This document shows positions 1 through 8,016 of a DNA stretch of 64,000 bases, one piece after another (the first letter of the stretch is position 1; every line of letters starts with the position of its first letter). The DNA lies in assembly GCF_021390475.1 (NCBI RefSeq), contig NZ_JAJUWS010000007.1, forward strand, positions 62,001 to 126,000, written 5' to 3'. A model generated the notes under the pieces. It saw only the letters and a list, made by a program, of their open reading frames with translations. It was not told the DNA's origin and did not search any database. The position numbers and the translations under genes were made by a program. Source of the stretch: Streptomyces sp. ST2-7A (GTDB lineage: Bacteria > Actinomycetota > Actinomycetes > Streptomycetales > Streptomycetaceae).

Positions 1-2
1 GC

Positions 3-227
3 AACGCCCGCATCCTCCGCACCTGCCGCAAGTACCTGCACCACGTGCAGCGCAGCGTCTTCGAGGGACAACTCAGCCAGGCACAACTCCGCCTCTTCCG
101 CGCGGAGGTCGAATCGGTCCTGGACCTGTCGTACGACAACGTCCTCGTCTACACCTTCCCGCCGGGAACCACCCCGGTGCGCATGGAGTGGGGAGCGGTC
201 CGGGCAATGCCGACGGACGTACTCTGA
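3..227 (+). CDS. cas2: Cas2-like CRISPR adaptation protein, 3' end only
   Basis: Only the last 74 codons are inside the window; the 5' end lies upstream. Visible motifs are a basic helix with RILRTCRKYLHHVQ, the Cas2-typical QRSVFEGQLS strand, and a second helix followed by the strand VLVYTF. In the Cas2 family these belong to the ferredoxin-like fold that dimerises and docks Cas1 for spacer integration. The stop is only a few bases before the leader of the first CRISPR array, which is the usual place for cas2 at the end of a cas operon. The 30-nt repeat ending in AAC argues against subtype I-E and fits a type I-B or III-like locus, but the subtype genes are outside the window. Confident as Cas2 by motif plus position. 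Confidence 0.85.
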   Translation, partial: NARILRTCRKYLHHVQRSVFEGQLSQAQLRLFRAEVESVLDLSYDNVLVYTFPPGTTPVRMEWGAVRAMPTDVL

Positions 228-230
228 GGA

Positions 231-339
231 CCCGGATTTCAGCGACTCTCCGGGGTTTCGTGCACTACCGGAGGTTCGCTGAAAAACCGCCCCCGATCCC
301 GCCGCCTGGACCATGTCTGACCTGGACCTTCACAATGGG
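231..339 (+). promoter_or_regulatory. CRISPR leader 1 with inverted repeat and promoter-like boxes
   Basis: This about 110-bp sequence recurs nearly unchanged before all three arrays. It holds an inverted repeat: left arm 237-253 (TTTCAGCGACTCTCCGG), a 14-nt loop, and right arm 268-284 with two mismatches. It also holds a candidate promoter: -35 TGGACC at 307-312, an 18-nt spacer and -10 CACAAT at 331-336. The spacing is identical in leader 2 and leader 3, so transcription would begin at about the first repeat. The promoter assignment is inference from conservation and spacing. Confidence 0.75.
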
Positions 340-1169
340 GTCCTCATCACCCCTACGAGGGGTAACAACAGGTGCCCGAGACCCGGATCCACCAGATCAC
401 CGGCCTGTCCTCATCACCCCTACGAGGGGTAACAACTGCACTGCACGGGCGATCTGGGCGTGCGCCCGGACGGGTCCTCATCACCCCTACGAGGGGTAAC
501 AACGACAGATCGACCCGGCGACCAGCCGCCCCGGTGAGGGTCCTCATCACCCCTACGAGGGGTAACAACGCGAAGTACAGCGCCTGGGCGTCGCAGATCA
601 GAGCCGGGTCCTCATCACCCCTACGAGGGGTAACAACCGCACGGCGGCGGCCTGTAGGCCGCGCACGGTGCGGCGTCCTCATCACCCCTACGAGGGGTAA
701 CAACCGCTCCTGGCCCGCGATGCCGGGGCCTCCGGACCGGTGTCCTCATCACCCCTACGAGGGGTAACAACGGGTGGGTGGATGCGGGTGATGGTCACGG
801 TGGGGGGGTCCTCATCACCCCTACGAGGGGTAACAACAGCACGGCGACGGCTCTGCGGATCATCGTGACGGGTCCTCATCACCCCTACGAGGGGTAACAA
901 CAGGCCGAGCGCCGCCGCAAGGAGGAGCGCGAGCGCCGTCCTCATCACCCCTACGAGGGGTAACAACAGGAGATGGGGCGGGACGGCGGGCGCATCACCG
1001 GCCGGGTCCTCATCACCCCTACGAGGGGTAACAACGCGGTACCGGGCCCCCGATCGGGCCGGGTGGTCTGGGTCCTCATCACCCCTACGAGGGGTAACAA
1101 CGTGGGGGAGGCGGCGGCTGGCCGGTCCTCGGGCAGGGGTCCTCATCACCCCCTGCAAGGGGTAACTAC
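340..1169 (+). CRISPR. CRISPR array 1, 13 repeats and 12 spacers
   Basis: The 30-nt repeat begins GTCCTCATCACCCCTACG and ends GAGGGGTAACAAC, with an internal stem ACCCC/GGGGT. Repeats start at 340, 407, 474, 540, 608, 675, 742, 808, 872, 938, 1006, 1072 and 1139. Spacers are 34 to 38 nt, mostly 36-37. The first 12 repeats are identical. The last, at 1139-1169, is degenerate (an extra C, TGCAA in the loop, TAACTAC end), as expected at the leader-distal end. Orientation is set by the leader at 231-339. No spacer could be matched to a target without a search. Confidence 0.98.
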
Positions 1170-1196
1170 CGGCCCTGCCCTGCGGGCTGGGAGTGG

Positions 1197-1991
1197 TCAG
1201 GCGGCAGTGGCCGCGAGGAACGCCCGCAGCCTCGCGTTGGAGGGCTCGGAGTCCCGTGCGCCGATCCGCGCGGTCCAGGATCGGCAGCGCACCTCGCACC
1301 ACGCGGACAGTGCCTCCGCCGTGGCGGTTCGCCAGGCCGGGACGGTGCGGGCCCACCGCACGGCGGCCGCCGCGTCGTGGCCCTCTTCCATCAACCGAAT
1401 TCCGGTGTCGGCGATATCGATCCACGCCGGGCCTCTCGCGGCGGCAGCCCAGTCCACCAACCACACCCGGTGACCAGCACTGTCCACAAGTGCGTTGTGC
1501 CGGTGAACGTCCCCGTGCACCAGCCACCCGCCCCGCAGCGGCACCAGTTCCTCCCGCGTGCCCCAGCGTTCCCACCGCTGCGCGTAGCAGGGCAGGGCTC
1601 CGGCGGGGAGGTGGCACCGTCCGGTCGCCAGCGCGTCCCCCATCAGGGGCAGATCCGGTGACCCCGGTGCCAGGCTCGGGTACCGGCCGGCGACCACCAT
1701 GCTCGCGAGCACGTGCCAACCGCAGGTCTCGAGGTGCCACAGCATCTCCGGTGCCATCGCAGGCGCGAGAGTCCCGGCGGCGACCTCCCGTAACTGCGCC
1801 GCGTGCCCCTCGCCGTCGGTGGTCGGCACACCCTTGGCGAACACCTCGCCTCCGCCGACCGTGTGCAGTCGGGCGATGAACGCGGCGGTCAAACCGTCCT
1901 CGATCGCTTCGGCGATCGCGACCCGACCGCCGAGACGCCGCTCAACGGCGGACCGTACCGGAGCCGGGAGTTCCTCCCACATCACCCGCAT
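1197..1991 (-). CDS. Aminoglycoside phosphotransferase-like (APH) family protein
   Basis: A 264-residue protein with the kinase-fold signature of the APH/choline-kinase family: the catalytic loop LVHGDVHRHNALV, then a Mg-binding strand VWLVDWAAAARGPAWID. The N-terminal lobe is short and poorly conserved, so the substrate cannot be named. The family phosphorylates small molecules such as aminoglycosides, choline or fructosamine. The start at 1991 (MRVMWEEL) is preceded by a purine-rich GAGGG. The gene converges on CRISPR array 1, leaving 27 bp between them, and ends a minus-strand run with the 26-aa gene, the 140-aa cysteine protein and the XRE regulator upstream. It could be an accessory cargo gene rather than a resistance gene; nothing in the sequence shows resistance. 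Confidence 0.7.
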   Translation of the reverse strand: MRVMWEELPAPVRSAVERRLGGRVAIAEAIEDGLTAAFIARLHTVGGGEVFAKGVPTTDGEGHAAQLREVAAGTLAPAMAPEMLWHLETCGWHVLASMVVAGRYPSLAPGSPDLPLMGDALATGRCHLPAGALPCYAQRWERWGTREELVPLRGGWLVHGDVHRHNALVDSAGHRVWLVDWAAAARGPAWIDIADTGIRLMEEGHDAAAAVRWARTVPAWRTATAEALSAWCEVRCRSWTARIGARDSEPSNARLRAFLAATAA

Positions 1992-2001
1992 CGCAGAGCC
2001 C

Positions 2002-2082
2002 TCACCGTTGGGTGGTTCCGCACTTCCGGCAGCGCTGCGCGCCGCTCCAGGGCACCCAGTCGTGGTCACAATCGTTCCGCAT
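2002..2082 (-). CDS. 26-aa cysteine/histidine miniprotein
   Basis: The ORF encodes MRNDCDHDWVPW followed by a CRKC pair near the C-terminus, a possible zinc-binding C-x-H...C-x-x-C arrangement. It is preceded by a very strong Shine-Dalgarno sequence, AGGAGGAGA, ending four bases before the ATG at 2082. Its stop lies in the ribosome-binding region of the phosphotransferase gene 10 bp downstream, so the two are probably translated from one mRNA. The opening MRND is shared with the 82-aa protein at 7680-7928. No family is recognised. The strong ribosome-binding site is the main reason to call it real. Confidence 0.5.
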   Translation of the reverse strand: MRNDCDHDWVPWSGAQRCRKCGTTQR

Positions 2083-2171
2083 GTCTCTCCTCCTGGTGGT
2101 GGTTCCCGCAGCCCCGGCACGGTCGGGCCGGGAATGGCCGCCGATGCCGGACGGGCGTGTCGGGCCGCCGG

Positions 2172-2594
2172 TCACAGCCCGGCCCCGGCGGGTGTGGCGC
2201 GGCGCAGAGCCGCCAGTTCGGTGCCCTCCACAAGCCACAGGCGCTCGCCCGTGGCGATGTCCAACCGTGTGCCGTGCAGGCTGCGGGTCACCCGGGCGAC
2301 CTCCCAGCGGCGGTCGCCCACCAGGAGCACGTCGTGCTTCCGGACGGTGTCGCGGGTGACCGCCACCGTCGTCTCGGTGGGCGGGCGCGAGAGATGTGCG
2401 GGCGGGGGACCGGCGTGCGGGCCGCAACCGGGCCGCTCGCAGGCATACAGGGGTTCCTCGTGTTCCCCGGACCGGTCAACGGCTTCCGCTGTTTGGGTCA
2501 ACTCCCTGCACCAGGCGCAGCGGCGCAGACCTCGGACGGGGTCCCGGAGCACCGGGGCCATGGCCACCGATGCCCCGGGTCTCGGATCGGACAT
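2172..2594 (-). CDS. Small CxxC protein fused to a beta-rich domain seen in paralogues
   Basis: A 140-residue protein. Residues about 25-60 hold two cysteine pairs (CAWC and CERPGC), which suggests a zinc ribbon. Residues about 75-130 match, strand by strand, the separate 83-aa protein encoded at 7157-7408: TVRKHDVLLVG aligns with TVRVEDRVIIG, and TGERLWL with EGERLWL. The start at 2594 has GGAGGAGA six bases upstream. A motif TGTGACG..TGTA (plus-strand reading, 2620-2633) recurs upstream of the paralogous operon at 7943-7953 and may be part of a shared promoter. It lies between the XRE regulator and the 26-aa gene on the minus strand. Function unknown. Confidence 0.65.
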   Translation of the reverse strand: MSDPRPGASVAMAPVLRDPVRGLRRCAWCRELTQTAEAVDRSGEHEEPLYACERPGCGPHAGPPPAHLSRPPTETTVAVTRDTVRKHDVLLVGDRRWEVARVTRSLHGTRLDIATGERLWLVEGTELAALRRATPAGAGL

Positions 2595-2693
2595 GCCGTC
2601 TCCTCCATGGTGGTCATCGTGTGACGCACTGTATGAAGGGAGCGTGAAGGCAATATTCCTTTCGGTAATAGCCGCTGATCAGCGAGGTCTCAT

Positions 2694-3938
2694 TCACTCG
2701 TCCAGGTGAAAGCGGACGGACATGCGACGGATCTTCTCCTTCACTGTCGCGCGCTCCGCCGCCCGGATCCTGCGCAGCGTCGCGCGCGCGACCGGATGGT
2801 TGCGGATCAGCTGTGGAGCGGTCCGCTCGGCGGCCTCCAGCTCACTCAGTGCCCGCTCCCGCCGCCCGGACCACAGGTATGCCCGGGCCAGATCCATCCG
2901 GTAGTGCCCCCGCCGCGACCGGGGCAGCGCGGACACCACTGTTTCCGGGATCTCCTGGTGCAGCAGCAACGCCCGATCGTGCTGCGCCATCTCCAGCTCG
3001 ACATTCACGCCGTGGATCGCGACGTTGCCCCGGGAGAACGTCAACGAGTGCCGATCGAACGCCAGACGCGGCAGTCGGGAGGCCGCCTCCTCGGCTTCCC
3101 CGATCCGGTGCCGGGCCTCGGCCTCCGCTCCACCGCGCGCGGCGGACACCGCCGCCCGCAGGTGCAGGCTTCCCCACACCCGTACGGCCGCCGCGTCCCC
3201 CCGCCGGTACGGCTCCTCCACGGCACGTAGCGCCTGGTCGGTGAGCGCCAGGGAGTCGTCCCAGTCGGCGGTGGCCCACATGTCCCACACCCGCATCCAG
3301 TCGGCCACGGCCGGCAGCATCTCGTCGCCCGAGCGTCGAGCGGCCCAGGACGCGCGCTCGCAGCTCATCGCCACCAGCTCGGCGTGACCGAGGGCGTGCG
3401 CGGCGGTGTGCCCGAACTTGCAACCGACGGCGTACACCGCGTACGCCTCTTCCCGCTCCCGGCCGCTCGCGTGTTCCGCCAGGGCCCGGGCCTCCCGCAG
3501 CAGCTCCGGAAGCAGCTCCAGAATCCGGGAGTTCGCCGCGTCGTCCCGCAGCCGGTGCAGTACCGCCGTCTTCCGCCACAGGTCGGTGGACGACGGGGGA
3601 GCGCCTTCCCACCGGGGCGGCAGGTCGTAGCGGCGCAGCTCCCGCAGGATCAGTGCCGCCGACTTCTGCCACCGCACGTCTTCGACAGCCGTTGGGTAGG
3701 GCCTCTCGATCAGGTCGTTGGGATGGACGTGCAGTGCGGCGGCCAGTTCGTTGATGACACTGGTGCGGTCCAGCTCCTGACGGCCCTTCTCCACCTTGCT
3801 GACCCAGCCCTGCGAACGCCGCAGTTCGGCGGCGAGATCGGCCTGGGTCAGACCGAGGCGCAACCGGGCGTTACGGACGCGCTGTCCGATCGCCTCGGCC
3901 TCGGTGAGCATGATGCGCGGCGGACGGTGCTGGGGCAT
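2694..3938 (-). CDS. XRE-family regulator with TPR-like C-terminal region (regulator 1)
   Basis: A 414-residue protein. Residues about 15-75 form a helix-turn-helix of the Cro/CI (XRE) type: RVRNARLRLGLTQADLAAEL, then RRSQGWVSKVEKG. The remaining 330 residues are Ala/Leu/Arg-rich helices with TPR character (AYLWSGRRERALSELEAAE). The ATG at 3938 was chosen because ACGGAGG precedes it by about six bases; longer reading into upstream sequence lacks coding character. A TACCGT -10-like box lies on the minus strand about 36 bp upstream, as it does for regulator 3. Its N-terminus differs clearly from regulators 2 and 3, so it is a more distant relative. It points away from a relic CRISPR leader that begins about 200 bp upstream. 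Confidence 0.85.
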   Translation of the reverse strand: MPQHRPPRIMLTEAEAIGQRVRNARLRLGLTQADLAAELRRSQGWVSKVEKGRQELDRTSVINELAAALHVHPNDLIERPYPTAVEDVRWQKSAALILRELRRYDLPPRWEGAPPSSTDLWRKTAVLHRLRDDAANSRILELLPELLREARALAEHASGREREEAYAVYAVGCKFGHTAAHALGHAELVAMSCERASWAARRSGDEMLPAVADWMRVWDMWATADWDDSLALTDQALRAVEEPYRRGDAAAVRVWGSLHLRAAVSAARGGAEAEARHRIGEAEEAASRLPRLAFDRHSLTFSRGNVAIHGVNVELEMAQHDRALLLHQEIPETVVSALPRSRRGHYRMDLARAYLWSGRRERALSELEAAERTAPQLIRNHPVARATLRRIRAAERATVKEKIRRMSVRFHLDE

Positions 3939-4134
3939 CGTGGCCTCCGTTCGTCTTGCGGGTCGCACTCCGGACGGTACCCCCGGTCTTCGGGCCGGGA
4001 TCAGCGGAACGGCCCCAAGGCCGCCCGCTGACGGCGTCGTTCCGCTGTGCCGGCTCGCCGAGACCGACGGCCTGCCGATCATGACCGGCAACCCGCTCCA
4101 CCCAACTGCCCCGACCCCGGTCTCGCCCTCGCTG

Positions 4135-4267
4135 CCGGAGGTTCGCTGAATAGGGGAGAAGCCACCTCAACGGCATCGATGTCCACGATCAGGTGGACGA
4201 CGGCGCGCACGTCGTTCACAGCGGCCCGCCGGACCCTCTCGCCCTCGTCACCCTTACGGGGCAACAG
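4135..4267 (+). repeat. Relic CRISPR leader and degenerate repeat
   Basis: Positions 4135-4150 (CCGGAGGTTCGCTGAA) match 16 of 16 bases of the right hairpin arm of leader 1 (268-283). About 90 bp downstream, 4241-4267 reads GCCCTCGTCACCCTTACG then GGGCAACAGC. It aligns with the array 1 repeat with about five substitutions and a two-base gap. No further repeats are visible before the next gene ends at 4340. The layout (leader arm, then repeat, on +, about 200 bp upstream of a divergent XRE gene) matches the intact modules. I infer a decayed fourth array; the repeat match alone would be weak. Confidence 0.5.
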
Positions 4268-4339
4268 CACGCGGCCGTGGTGCCGGACGCCTCGCTCCCC
4301 GGCTCCCCCTTCCTGTGCCAAGGGGAGGGACGAACCCCG

Positions 4340-5530
4340 CTACAGGGGCAGACGCACCGCTTCGGCCAGCTCTCGCATCCGGGGGGTCAGAGTTCGGCGC
4401 CGCCGCACCATGCGGCCCATGATGTCTCGCGCGTACCGCTGGTGGGGGAGCCACTGGGGCGCCGCCCGGTGCACGTCGAGCAGGGTCTCCACGGCATCCC
4501 CGTACTGTCGGGTGCGCACCTGGGCGTCTGCCACGTCGAGAAGGTGACGGTTGCGGTGTCCGACAACGGGGGCCAGTTTCCGACCGTTGATGCGTCCGGC
4601 CACCTTCAACGCGGTGTCGGGACGGTCGCAGATCACGGCGAACTCGGTGCGCTGCATCGCCACGGTCAGCGGCCCCCAGGTCCGGGTGCGGCCGGAGGTC
4701 TGCGAGCCGTCTCCGCGTGGTTTCTCCCCGGCCCACAGTGCCGCAGCCGCCTCGGCCAGCCGCAACGCATGTTCCGCCTCGTCCTCCCTGGCGTCCCGCG
4801 ACGCCGCCGCGGCCACTCGCCCCAGGGCGATGCCCCAGGCCGCCAGGTCTTCCGGCATGGCCCGGGACAGCCGGGGCTCCAGCTCATCCGCCCAGTGGGC
4901 GGCCAGATCCCGGGCCTCGGAGAGGCGCCCCTGCCGCAACAGCAGCCAGCACCGACTCTCCACCATGTCGGCCGCTGTGGTCACCCCCTGTACCAACCCG
5001 GCCTCCTCCGCCCGGTCCAGCGCGAGGGCGGCGGCATCATATTGGCGGGTCTGAATCATCAACCGTCCCGCCAACAGCAGCACCCGGGCCTGCACCGGTC
5101 CGCCGAGCGCGGCGGCGTCCCGCAACAGGCGGGGAAGCATCTCGGCAGCGGCGGCCAAGTCCTCTTTCACCAGGCGTGTCCCCATGGCGTTCAGCGCCCC
5201 CGTGACACCGGCGATGGTGGGAGGGTGGTCCCCTTCCACGGCTTCCTCGGCGTTCGGATCGAGAAGCGCGGCACGGACCGGGGCCCACGGGACGGCGGGG
5301 TCCGAGTCCTGCGGGGGTTGGTACTCCGCCACCAACAAGGCGGTGGTGGGAACTCCGAGGGCGGCGGCGAGCCGGCGGGCGGTTTCCAGCCGTGTGTCCT
5401 GCCGGGCGCCCTGTTCCAACTTGGAGATCAGGGAAAAGGAGAGGCCGGCGGCGCCCGCGAGTTCCCGTTGGGTGAGACCCGCGCGTTTCCGCGCTTCGCG
5501 AAGACGGTCCCCGAAGTTTTGATCAACCAT
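4340..5530 (-). CDS. XRE-family regulator with TPR-like C-terminal region (regulator 2)
   Basis: A 396-residue protein beginning MVDQNFGDRLREARKRAG. Residues about 6-65 are an XRE helix-turn-helix (GLTQRELAGAAGLSFSLISKLEQG). The rest is helical and repeats-rich, ending RYARDIMGRMVRRRRTLTP. It is a full-length paralogue of regulator 3 (8049-9218): FGDRLR.ARK.AG, RLETARRLA.AL and the C-terminal RNRHLLDVA and HQRYARDI blocks are shared. The start at 5530 follows GGGAG; a TACCGC-like box lies about 46 bp upstream. CRISPR leader 2 starts about 215 bp upstream on the other strand. No small cargo gene follows it; the relic array lies downstream. Confidence 0.85.
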   Translation of the reverse strand: MVDQNFGDRLREARKRAGLTQRELAGAAGLSFSLISKLEQGARQDTRLETARRLAAALGVPTTALLVAEYQPPQDSDPAVPWAPVRAALLDPNAEEAVEGDHPPTIAGVTGALNAMGTRLVKEDLAAAAEMLPRLLRDAAALGGPVQARVLLLAGRLMIQTRQYDAAALALDRAEEAGLVQGVTTAADMVESRCWLLLRQGRLSEARDLAAHWADELEPRLSRAMPEDLAAWGIALGRVAAAASRDAREDEAEHALRLAEAAAALWAGEKPRGDGSQTSGRTRTWGPLTVAMQRTEFAVICDRPDTALKVAGRINGRKLAPVVGHRNRHLLDVADAQVRTRQYGDAVETLLDVHRAAPQWLPHQRYARDIMGRMVRRRRTLTPRMRELAEAVRLPL

Positions 5531-5744
5531 GGCTTCACGACTCCCGTTCCATCGGGCAAGAGGTCGCTCCCAGGGGCGGTATGCCCGGTTCCCGAGTGGA
5601 ACCAACGACCGGGCACCGCATGGGCGAAAACGGTGTGCTTCTCCCATGGAACTCCTCGCGCCACGCCTCGGTACCCATGACCGGAGGCGAGTTGAGTGCG
5701 GTGTACGAGCCCTCGGCGGAGGTCTGTCGGCGTAGTCTGGGACC

Positions 5745-5853
5745 CCCGGATTTCAGCGACTCTCCGGGGTTTCGTGCACTACCGGAGGTCTGCTGAAAAA
5801 TCGGCTGTCGAGGGCGCTACTCGACTGTGCCTGACCTGGACCTTCACAATGGG
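5745..5853 (+). promoter_or_regulatory. CRISPR leader 2 with inverted repeat and promoter-like boxes
   Basis: Near-identical to leader 1. Inverted-repeat arms are 5751-5767 and 5782-5798 around the same 14-nt loop. The candidate -35 TCGACT is at 5821-5826 and the -10 CACAAT at 5845-5850, again with an 18-nt spacer. The right arm reads GGTCTGCTG where leader 1 has GGTTCGCTG. Confidence 0.75.
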
Positions 5854-6873
5854 GTCCTCATCACCCCTGTGAGGGGTACCAACTCACACTCCGACCGCAG
5901 GATGCCCGCGGCCCACCGCGTCCTCATCACCCCTGTGAGGGGTACCAACTTCCGGCCGCCGGCCTTCATCGCCGCCACCTCGTCACGTCCTCATCACCCC
6001 TGTGAGGGGTACCAACGGCGCCTCCCGGGCGTAGTCAGTGAGCAGGTATCGCGTCCTCATCACCCCTGTGAGGGGTACCAACGGCCTGTGGCGGGTGGAC
6101 CTGGGGGCCGTCTCCGAGGTCCTCATCACCCCTGTGAGGGGTACCAACCCCCAGCGGGACCCGGCGAGGGTCACTCCGTAGTGCGTCCTCATCACCCCTG
6201 TGAGGGGTACCAACGCCGCCGGGCCGATCTTGCCCTCAATCGACGTGAGGTCCTCATCACCCCTGTGAGGGGTACCAACTCCCCGCCGGTGGTGCGGACC
6301 GCGCGGACCGGCCGGAGTCCTCATCACCCCTGTGAGGGGTACCAACAAGTTGGCGCGGGCCACGGAGGACGCACTGACGACGGGTCCTCATCACCCCTGT
6401 GAGGGGTACCAACAGCGGGAGGCGATCCGGGCAGCCGAGGCGACCGAGGCGTCCTCATCACCCCTGTGAGGGGTACCAACCCCGGCCGCGCGTACGTCAG
6501 CAGCTCGCGGAACCTCGTCCTCATCACCCCTGTGAGGGGTACCAACGCGAGGTACGCCTCGATCTCCGACGCACGGGCGGTCGTCCTCATCACCCCTGTG
6601 AGGGGTACCAACGCGCTGGTGCTGCTGCAGTACAGCCGGTCCGCACGGGTCCTCATCACCCCTGTGAGGGGTACCAACCACGTACCCCTCGGGGCGTCCC
6701 ACCGGATGAGCAGGGGTCCTCATCACCCCTGTGAGGGGTACCAACGGATCAATCCAGTCCGACCGCAACATCCGAATCTCGGGTCCTCATCACCCCTGTG
6801 AGGGGTACCAACACCAAGGCCCGGTTCAGCAGCCCTTCCGCGGCAAGAGGTCCTCATCGCCCCTGTGAGGGGC
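5854..6873 (+). CRISPR. CRISPR array 2, 16 repeats and 15 spacers
   Basis: The 30-nt repeat begins GTCCTCATCACCCCTGTG and ends AGGGGTACCAAC. It differs from array 1 at the loop (TGTG for TACG) and near the 3' end (TACC for TAAC). Repeats start at 5854, 5920, 5987, 6053, 6119, 6185, 6250, 6317, 6384, 6451, 6517, 6583, 6649, 6716, 6783 and 6850. Spacers are 35-37 nt. The last repeat keeps only about 24 bases (ATCGCCCC, ending GGGGC), marking the leader-distal end. Confidence 0.98.
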
Positions 6874-6923
6874 AGGGGCGTTCCAAGAGGGGAGTTCTTC
6901 CCCGGGTGTCGCCGAGGTGGGAT

Positions 6924-7160
6924 TCAAGCGTTCTCCGTCGGTGAGGTCGAGGCGCGGGCGGTGGCGTGGACGCGTTCGGTCAGACGGTCGGTGCATTCCC
7001 GGCAGGCGGTCAGGGGCACCCGCAGGGGGCCGTGCTCCACCGTGCCGAGCCATTGCACGGGGAGTTCGTCCCGGTCGCACCACAGCCAACAGGTCCCCGA
7101 GTGCCACCGGTCGGGGAAATGGTCGCGCACCATCGCCGGCGGGTGTATTCGGCTGCTCAC
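6924..7160 (-). CDS. 78-aa cysteine-pair small protein
   Basis: Translation reads VSSRIHPPAMVRDHF, then CWLWC at residues 24-28, and CREC at about 53-56, so four cysteines in two pairs suggest a small zinc-binding fold. The GTG start at 7160 overlaps the TGA of the upstream gene (GTGA), so it is translationally coupled. It is the last of four coupled genes downstream of XRE regulator 3 and converges on array 2. Residues resemble the N-terminal cysteine part of the 140-aa protein at 2172-2594, which seems to be a fusion of this type of protein with the next one. Function unknown. Confidence 0.6.
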   Translation of the reverse strand: MSSRIHPPAMVRDHFPDRWHSGTCWLWCDRDELPVQWLGTVEHGPLRVPLTACRECTDRLTERVHATARASTSPTENA

Positions 7161-7408
7161 CGTTCTCGGTTTCCGGAGGGGTCGATGTCGGGGTCGCGGA
7201 AGGCGGTGAGTCGGCTGCGGGTGGTCAGCCAGAGGCGTTCGCCCTCTTCGAGGTCGAGGCGGACACCGGTGTGGGTGCGAACCACGTCCACGATCCGCAT
7301 GGGGACCCCGCCGATGATGACGCGGTCCTCGACACGGACGGTGGTGCGGGTCAGGGCCACCGTTTCCATGTACTCGCCGAATCCGAGCGCGGGCTCGTGG
7401 GCGGTCAT
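7157..7408 (-). CDS. 83-aa small beta-rich protein, paralogue of the 2172-2594 C-terminal half
   Basis: The protein reads MTAHEPALGF..., with the core TTVRVEDRVIIGG, then VRLDLEEGERLWLTTRSRL. The same pattern occurs as residues about 75-130 of the 140-aa protein at 2172-2594 and in a relic ORF at 44359-44499 (TGERVWLTASGEL). I chose the ATG at 7408, which overlaps the upstream stop (ATGA), over the in-frame ATG at 7414. It is coupled to both neighbours. No cysteines or membrane segments. Not assigned to a named family; a small beta-barrel or SH3-like fold is possible from the strand pattern only. Confidence 0.65.
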   Translation of the reverse strand: MTAHEPALGFGEYMETVALTRTTVRVEDRVIIGGVPMRIVDVVRTHTGVRLDLEEGERLWLTTRSRLTAFRDPDIDPSGNRER

Positions 7409-7683
7409 CGCCACCGGCCGGGGACGGCGCGGTACGGGCGGGTGATGATCTCCCGGTAGGACAGGTGCTCGGGATGGGCGCGCAGGTGGGCGAGCATCCA
7501 GCCGGTGAGGTGTCCGCCACCCTCACCGGTGGGCCCGAGGCGTCCGCACACCGCGCACTGCCCGGTGAAGGCGATGGGTTCGGCGTCCGGTTCGAGGTCG
7601 GGCTCGATGGAGTACTCACGGAAGCGGAACACCCCGGTAGGGGTGTCGGTGTCGGCGCCGGACCGCCCGGGCGGGGCGGTCAC
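7405..7683 (-). CDS. DUF7848-like small protein
   Basis: A 92-residue protein. Its centre, FREYSIEPDLEPDAEPIAF, followed by GQCAVCGRLG and near the C-terminus HLSYREIITRPYRAVP, resembles the small Streptomyces proteins annotated as DUF7848, in which a CxxC pair and a final REIIT block are typical. I recall that family from general knowledge and could not check it. The GTG start at 7683 overlaps the preceding TGA (GTGA). Second gene of a four-gene coupled cluster behind XRE regulator 3. Function of the family is not known. Confidence 0.7.
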   Translation of the reverse strand: MTAPPGRSGADTDTPTGVFRFREYSIEPDLEPDAEPIAFTGQCAVCGRLGPTGEGGGHLTGWMLAHLRAHPEHLSYREIITRPYRAVPGRWR

Positions 7684-7928
7684 CGTGCCTCGTCCGCGCA
7701 CATCGGGCAGTGCCACACCGGCGTGCCCTCGTCGTTCTCCCCGACCGGCCGACCCTCCTGGGTGAGGGTGGAGCAGGCGGCGCAGCGCACCAGCGCCCGC
7801 ACCGGTCGAGTGCCCGGCACCGGGAGCGGTGGCGGGGTGTCGGCCAGACCGGCGGCGGCGTCGGCCAGGTCCTCCCGACGTTTGCGTTGCTGCGGGGTGA
7901 GGCGGTGGGTGGGCGCGTCGTTGCGCAT
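7680..7928 (-). CDS. 82-aa double-CxxC small protein
   Basis: The protein begins MRNDAPTHRLTPQQRKRRED and has CAAC and CPMC pairs (residues about 48-51 and 75-78), a typical zinc-ribbon spacing. The ATG at 7928 follows CGGGAG by six bases; a GTG 12 codons further upstream has no ribosome-binding site. The TGTGACG..TGTA motif at 7943-7953 lies just upstream and also precedes the paralogous module at 2594. It is the first gene of the coupled set and starts about 90 bp after the XRE regulator 3 region. Its MRND opening is shared with the 26-aa protein at 2002-2082. Confidence 0.6.
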   Translation of the reverse strand: MRNDAPTHRLTPQQRKRREDLADAAAGLADTPPPLPVPGTRPVRALVRCAACSTLTQEGRPVGENDEGTPVWHCPMCADEAR

Positions 7929-8016
7929 GGGAACTCCCGTGATGTGACGTGTACTTTCCGTCACTCACCACGCTAGGGCGGGGATGGGGTGGGCCTCAAC
8001 GTCGGAGCGGTGTCAC

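Noticed and set aside
353-703. Open frames crossing the CRISPR arrays on both strands
   Set aside because: The repeats have lengths that keep frames open; the products are repeats of VVTPRRGDED-type peptides, which is the repeat translated.
4290-4330. Possible second degenerate CRISPR repeat on the minus strand
   Set aside because: CCCCTT..AAGGGGAGGGACGAAC resembles a repeat half, but matches break up and the spacing does not fit; could be a small hairpin after regulator 2.
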